DNA of 64,000 nt from assembly GCA_963780165.1 (NCBI GenBank), contig CAWABB010000007.1, positions 186,001 through 250,000 on the forward strand. The letters are read 5' to 3'. How positions within the stretch are numbered: the first letter of the stretch is position 1; each line of letters begins with the position of its first letter. Below are positions 59,665 to 64,000 of the stretch, piece by piece. The notes beneath the pieces are model-generated. The model searched no databases. It was not told the DNA's origin and worked only from the letters and a program-made list of their open reading frames with translations. The translations under genes were made by a program, and so were the position numbers. This DNA is from CAWABB01 sp963780165 (GTDB taxonomy: Bacteria; Bacteroidota; Ignavibacteria; UBA10030; UBA6906).

Positions 59665-60118
59665 GCTTGTTTCGAGATATAGACGTCTTCCCCCTGGATG
59701 ACTACCCTGAACGGGTCAAGCGGTCGGGGGGGGGACCACCGATGTTGCGACCGGTCAGGTCATATTTCCCGTTGTGGCAGGCGCACCAGATGGTGCCCAT
59801 GTCCTGCCTGTACTGTACGGTGCAGTCGAGGTGCGTGCAGGTGCCGGAGAAAGCACGAAGTTCGCCGTCGGCCAGTCGGATCAACAGGACCGGTTTTGAG
59901 CCGAACCGGACGATGGACGAACTGTCCTTTTTGATCTCGCTGAGCTTTCCCACCTTCACGCTGCTGACCTCGACTTCACCCTGATGCGGCGGTTTCAGAT
60001 AGGAGAGGATCGGGTAAATCACCGTAGCAAGCCATGCGATGAGGCTTCCCCCCAGGAGGTACTTGAGGAAGTCGCGTTTGCCGGCATCAGGAGTGCCGGT
60101 CGTTCCTGTCGTGTTCAT
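59661..60118 (-). CDS. Rieske iron-sulfur protein, frameshifted near the C-terminus
   Basis: A membrane-anchored [2Fe-2S] protein. An N-terminal helix (about residues 19-38, 'YLLGGSLIAWLATVIYPILS') follows a Tat-like segment without twin arginines. The cluster motifs are CTHLDC and CACHNGKYD. As written, the frame stops at 59702 (138 residues) with the aberrant tail PPPDRLTRSG after a run of nine G (59726-59734, plus strand). With ten, the frame continues as PPPRPLDPF...VVIQGEDVYISK, the normal Rieske C-terminus, and ends at TGA 59661-59663, overlapping the cytochrome b start (ATGA). So the sequence has a one-base loss: a sequencing/assembly error, or a slippage-prone site in the genome. The coordinates given are for the restored gene of about 152 residues. 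Confidence 0.85.
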
Positions 60119-60167
60119 GCTCTGAAACGCCTTCCTGTGGGTTGATGATTCGAGGCCGTTGGTGTGG

Positions 60168-61841
60168 TCAGTGGCCGACCGGGGTCTTATGATGTCCCTC
60201 TGGTTCCTGAGCAGCTTCGGGCGGGCGCGCCGCCGCAGCCCGTCGCTTCGAGTATGAGATGGACACGGCGAGAAGGACTGTCCCGAGGACAATAAACGAA
60301 ATAATCCGGAATGTCGGATCCAGCCTTGTCATGTCGATGAGAAACGCATACGGAATCGTAATCGCGAGTGTCAACAGACCCATCCACCGGTACTTGCTGC
60401 TTTTCAGCACGCGAGACATCACATAATAGAAGAGGGCAACGATGAGCCATGAAATGCCGACAAAGCCGGGCGGAACGGTGTGGTAGAGCGCGTAGGGAAT
60501 CATGAAGAAGGCCGTGCCAAGATATGCGTTCCGCATGTGTTCGGTCTTGAGCGTCAGGCGATCCCTTTGCCAGTTCAGGATCCTGGCGCTGAGGAGGGCA
60601 ACAATGCCAAAACAGATGCTGATAAGGCTGATGTGCTGTGCAACGATGAGGAACGCAAAAAAGAGGCAGAGGAAGATCACGAAATTCCCGACGACGATGA
60701 GACGGGAGCGGAACCAGACGGCAGTGCTGAGGACGAGGAGGCTCGCCAGAGCAAGCCCGATGAAATATTCCGGAGAGCTGAACTGGTCGACGATCGCCAC
60801 GCTGAATGCAGCATACCCCAGCATCGCGTACACAAATGTGGAATAGACAGAACGATAGCGCATCCAGAAAGTGATGGCGATACCCAGCAGCAAAGCCGAG
60901 GCGAGCAAATGCGATGCGACAAGATTGTCCTGAAATTTCGTAACGGTCAGCAGCAGGAACAGCGCGTATCCACCCCCCCCGCTCACGACGGCTGTGATGA
61001 GCGCGGAAACGGCTTCCTCCCCGTCACGGGTGCGCCACAGCGACCCCGCTGCGAAGATACCGATATATGCGAGGACAAAGAAGATATTGTAGTGGGGACT
61101 CGTTACGAGGTCAAGCCGGTTGCCGAGGACCGGATTGTTGAGAAACCAGAGAAAGTGCGTGAGGAGTACCAGTCCGGCGGCCAGCGCAATCAGCCAGTGC
61201 CACTGGTACCGGAGTGCGCAGACCACGCCGAGCAGGGAAAGGACAGTCAAGCCGGCAAAAAGAACCGGCGCATTGTCGGAGATCATGCACCCAAGGCATC
61301 CGAGCAGGAAACTCAGCACGATCAGGGTGGGAGAGCCGGCCCGCGATGCCAGAAGAAACCCGACGGCGACTGCACAGGCCAGCAATGCGGTCAGGAACCC
61401 CCTGTCCGTCAGCGCCGGAACTTCAGCAAAGAAGGACAGACGGAGTGTGGCGAAGAACAGAAGAGCAATGCCACCCCCGACAAGGTATCCGGAAATGTAG
61501 GCGTGGGATTGACGCCACCGTGCCGCAAGCCATATGATGCCACCTGCAATAAGGTATCCGGCCAGGGAAGGGAGGGCTGGAGGGAGGTTTCGGTACGGGA
61601 ACGTCAGCAGGAAGACCATGCCGAGGGCGAGCACCAGGATGCCCATCTTGGCAAACCAGTTCTCGCCGATCTGCATCTCGATCGCCTCCTCATTCTGAGG
61701 AGAGGATGCAGACCTGTCTGCCGAGGCGTCCAGCGCGATCTCTTCTGGAGTGACACCCAGGTGAGCCTCGATTGCTGCGATCCTTGATTCGAGTTTATGC
61801 AGGGAAGCTAGAATGTCCTCGTGGTCCGCCGCTTGATCCAT
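60168..61841 (-). CDS. DUF2339-type polytopic membrane protein
   Basis: A 557-residue protein. Residues ~5-30 form a coiled-coil-like helix ('LASLHKLESRIAAIEAHLG'), then from ~65 to 525 there are 16 or more membrane helices; the entry 'IGENWFAKMGILVLALGMVFLL' is typical of DUF2339. Function unknown. It lies 49 bases upstream of the Rieske gene and may be part of the same transcript, though a link with electron transfer is only by position. Confidence 0.8.
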   Translation of the reverse strand: MDQAADHEDILASLHKLESRIAAIEAHLGVTPEEIALDASADRSASSPQNEEAIEMQIGENWFAKMGILVLALGMVFLLTFPYRNLPPALPSLAGYLIAGGIIWLAARWRQSHAYISGYLVGGGIALLFFATLRLSFFAEVPALTDRGFLTALLACAVAVGFLLASRAGSPTLIVLSFLLGCLGCMISDNAPVLFAGLTVLSLLGVVCALRYQWHWLIALAAGLVLLTHFLWFLNNPVLGNRLDLVTSPHYNIFFVLAYIGIFAAGSLWRTRDGEEAVSALITAVVSGGGGYALFLLLTVTKFQDNLVASHLLASALLLGIAITFWMRYRSVYSTFVYAMLGYAAFSVAIVDQFSSPEYFIGLALASLLVLSTAVWFRSRLIVVGNFVIFLCLFFAFLIVAQHISLISICFGIVALLSARILNWQRDRLTLKTEHMRNAYLGTAFFMIPYALYHTVPPGFVGISWLIVALFYYVMSRVLKSSKYRWMGLLTLAITIPYAFLIDMTRLDPTFRIISFIVLGTVLLAVSISYSKRRAAAARPPEAAQEPEGHHKTPVGH

Positions 61842-62367
61842 GTCCTGTCTCCTGAGCTGATCTATGCCCCCATGTGAGACGGGTCGATAGACTACCGAGA
61901 GAACAACCGCTGCGGCAATTCCTGCTCTGGGTAGCCTCGATGATCACACATGAAGCCCGTTGGGAGCAATGGGTTGGGGGACCGGAAGGTGTTGCGTCGG
62001 ACGCGCCCTCGGGACCCTGTCTGAAAAACTCGGGATCTTCGGTATGGGAATGTCAGGAGCGGTAAAAGTCGGCCATATTGAGGCAGCGAATACCCAGGCG
62101 ATGCCTCTACTGAGGCGCTTTGGTCCCCACCCTCAGTGTACATTCACTTCATATACGACCTGCCGTTGAGAAAGTCAAGCGTTGATTTGGGATGCACGTG
62201 AAGAGCTCACATCATCCGATGCTTACGAGATGGCGCCTGTTACTCCCGGGCGCGCGCTGAGAATCCAGGAGCCAACAACGACCGAATGTACGGTACGTTC
62301 CCTCGCCAGGCCATGCCTTGTGGGAAGCCACAGGCCAACCAGGTCACAGCCGCGATCACCAAGCCGC
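61842..62367. other. Spacer without a supported gene
   Basis: About 525 bases between the start of the DUF2339 gene and the end of the receptor gene. Short open frames exist but lack ribosome-binding sites, signals or domains. The promoter of the cytochrome operon should be in the left part; I find no convincing -35/-10 pair. Confidence 0.5.
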
Positions 62368-64000
62368 CTACATGCGGTAGCGGACTCCCGCGTACACCAT
62401 GCGCCCGGCAACCGGGCCCCAGACAAGCGAGGCGTCAAAGTATGGGCTCGTCGGGTTGTCCGGGTCGACGATCGGGTCGTCCTGTTTGAAGTCGAAGAGG
62501 TTCTCCCCGCCCAGGTAGGCTTCCAGCCCCGGAGCGAATGTCCTGCTGATCTGCGCGTTCACTGTGGCAAAGGCTGGTGACCACTCGCGGGCGCGGAACT
62601 CCGGGGGGTTCGTACTCGTGTTTGGAATGCGTTTCGGACCGAACCACTGCACGGTGACGTCGAACGCGGTTCGCTGGCTGTCCTCCTCATCCCCTGCAAC
62701 AGCATACCCGACGTTCACGAGCGCCCGGTGCTGTGAGCTCAAGGCCTTCTGCAGCTGGACTCCATTGAGCGTTTGCCGGACGTCCAGGAACCGGTACGCA
62801 AGGCGCGTGTCGAGCCCTTCGATGGCCTGCACATTCAACTCGATCTGAGCGCTTGTGGCGTACGATCCATGCTCGATCCCGTAGAAGTGCACCTCGCCAG
62901 GATGTGAATCCAGGTCCGCCGCAACCTGCCGGTCGAACATGGTACGGTGTACATCCACCGCGATCGTCGCAGGCCGGTACTCGATCATGAAATAGCGGGT
63001 GGCATTGAATCCGATGTTCCAGGCGGATTCCTGAATCAGGCCGTATCCGAAGTCGTTCGTCGGCGTGATGGCGACCGTTCGGGTGCTGGCGAACACGGTT
63101 GCGTTCTCCGCGAAGATGTTCGCGGTTCGGTACCCGCGGCCGGCGACTGCACGGAAGACCCAGTCCTCATCCGGTGCATACCGGACGTGCAGGCGCGGCG
63201 ACGTGAACGTGCCGTATGCGTTGTGAACGTCGGCGCGAATTCCGGCGACGACAGTCAGGACCTCAGAAGGGGTGAACGTGTATTCGAAGAACCCACCGGG
63301 CACGCGCTCCACGCGGCCATAGTCTGTCACGTCAAACCGCTCGTCGTACTCGTCGTACAGGAAGCTCAGCCCCGTGCGGAAGCGGTGCATCGGACCCCCC
63401 ACATCTGACTGGTAGATCAGATTCAGGTAGCCGCTCCTCTCCGTGGCGTCGTACCCGCGCGGACCGTACACCGCATTGGTGCGATACCGTCCGAGCGACC
63501 ACTGGAGACCGACACTCCCGGTGCGATCGTCGGGAAAGACGTAGCCCGTCTTCCCGCTCACGCGGAGGTATTCCCCCCGGTTGGTATAGATGAATGCCTG
63601 GTCCGGGGGGGGCGCATCGGCTCGCTGCCTGGTGCCGCCTTCCCGCTTGTCCCCGACGTACTGCACCGAGAGCTGACCTTCCCAGTCTTGGTGCGTTGAG
63701 AAGTTGAAGCGCTGCGCGACATTCAGTCCGGTGAATCGCGGCATGTCCAGAAATCCGTCGCCGTTCTCGTCGATCTCCGTCTTCTGCGAGCTGGCGTGCA
63801 GCAGAGTCATCGAGGACCAATGCTCACCAAGAGGCTGCCGGAGATTGAGATTCCCCTCCAGGCGTGCATCCTGGTTTCCGAATGCATTTGCGAACAGTCG
63901 GGGTTCGTCCTCTTTGTGCGGCTTCCGGAGATCGACATCGATCTGCCCCGTGATGGACTCGTACCCGTTTGCGACGGAGCCGATGCCCTTTGAAACACTG
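62368..64000 (-). CDS. TonB-dependent outer-membrane receptor, 5' end outside the window
   Basis: The C-terminal ~544 residues of a TonB-dependent receptor. The frame continues upstream of the first ATG at 63810 to the window edge: it reads KGIGSVANGYESITGQIDV and then LRKPHKEDEPRLFANAF, the end of the plug domain and the first barrel strands. Sequences like 'YLGGENLFDFKQDDPI' and the ending VYAGVRYRM are typical barrel strands. The substrate is unknown; DNA-coded plug sequence and any N-terminal carboxypeptidase-like domain lie beyond the edge. Start codon and signal peptide are not in the window. Confidence 0.9.
   Translation of the reverse strand, partial: SVSKGIGSVANGYESITGQIDVDLRKPHKEDEPRLFANAFGNQDARLEGNLNLRQPLGEHWSSMTLLHASSQKTEIDENGDGFLDMPRFTGLNVAQRFNFSTHQDWEGQLSVQYVGDKREGGTRQRADAPPPDQAFIYTNRGEYLRVSGKTGYVFPDDRTGSVGLQWSLGRYRTNAVYGPRGYDATERSGYLNLIYQSDVGGPMHRFRTGLSFLYDEYDERFDVTDYGRVERVPGGFFEYTFTPSEVLTVVAGIRADVHNAYGTFTSPRLHVRYAPDEDWVFRAVAGRGYRTANIFAENATVFASTRTVAITPTNDFGYGLIQESAWNIGFNATRYFMIEYRPATIAVDVHRTMFDRQVAADLDSHPGEVHFYGIEHGSYATSAQIELNVQAIEGLDTRLAYRFLDVRQTLNGVQLQKALSSQHRALVNVGYAVAGDEEDSQRTAFDVTVQWFGPKRIPNTSTNPPEFRAREWSPAFATVNAQISRTFAPGLEAYLGGENLFDFKQDDPIVDPDNPTSPYFDASLVWGPVAGRMVYAGVRYRM

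Noticed and set aside
61842..62367. Several 60-80-codon open frames
   Set aside because: None has a ribosome-binding site, signal or family resemblance, and they contradict each other on both strands.

Overview
This 64 kb window looks like chromosomal DNA of a high-GC (roughly 60% by eye) Gram-negative bacterium of the Bacteroidota / Ignavibacteria-Kapabacteria side of the FCB group. Outer-membrane biogenesis genes (BamD, LolCDE, a TonB-dependent receptor, small beta-barrels) point to a two-membrane cell. Two secreted proteins carry C-terminal FlgD-like Por/type IX secretion sorting domains, and a bacillithiol deacetylase (BshB1), ATP-type PEP carboxykinase, the MEP pathway enzyme Dxs and System I cytochrome c maturation are present. 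Promoters are sigma70-like, with a recurrent TATATT -10 box. The placement is inferred from gene content, not from a marker-gene tree.

Layout. 0-9.4 kb: a HerA/YjgR-like ATPase with a small beta-barrel; a convergent aminotransferase-pckA operon; a collapsed glutamine synthetase remnant coupled to a membrane protein; a pair of complementary M16 peptidase subunits. 9.4-19.6 kb: a MITE-like repeat, a HEAT-cyclophilin fusion, then aspS, a split atuA pair, prfB with its programmed +1 frameshift, and lolC-lolE-lolD. 19.6-32.3 kb: a structured leader with two mutually exclusive hairpins, then a tightly packed unit of about 12.5 kb (DUF3098, two unknown envelope proteins, CapA-like, bamD, thioesterase, FG-GAP protein, type IX-sorted metalloprotease, ccmABCDEF). 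32.5-42.6 kb: DUF2231, bshB1, and divergently xseA-xseB-dxs-oxidoreductase-two-component system-ribD-ribE-secG. 43-48.7 kb: a 1858-residue Ig-repeat protein with a type IX sorting domain, then tRNA-Lys(CTT). 48.8-57 kb: an accessory-looking, gene-poor stretch with an IS3-type transposase fragment, a second copy of the MITE-like repeat, orphan secreted proteins, Ada, a phosphatase-fold enzyme and a beta-barrel. 57-61.8 kb: an operon on the minus strand for a membrane protein, a Rieske protein (frameshifted at a 9-G run), a fused cytochrome b and an 11-heme cytochrome c. 62.4-64 kb: a TonB-dependent receptor that runs off the window.

How the parts fit. The Ccm system in the middle would mature the 11-heme cytochrome at the end; together with the Rieske and cytochrome b genes this suggests an alternative bc-type complex in which a multihaem protein replaces cytochrome c1/f. 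BamD and LolCDE serve outer-membrane assembly, used by the beta-barrels and receptor here. The aminotransferase-pckA pair links aspartate to PEP through oxaloacetate.
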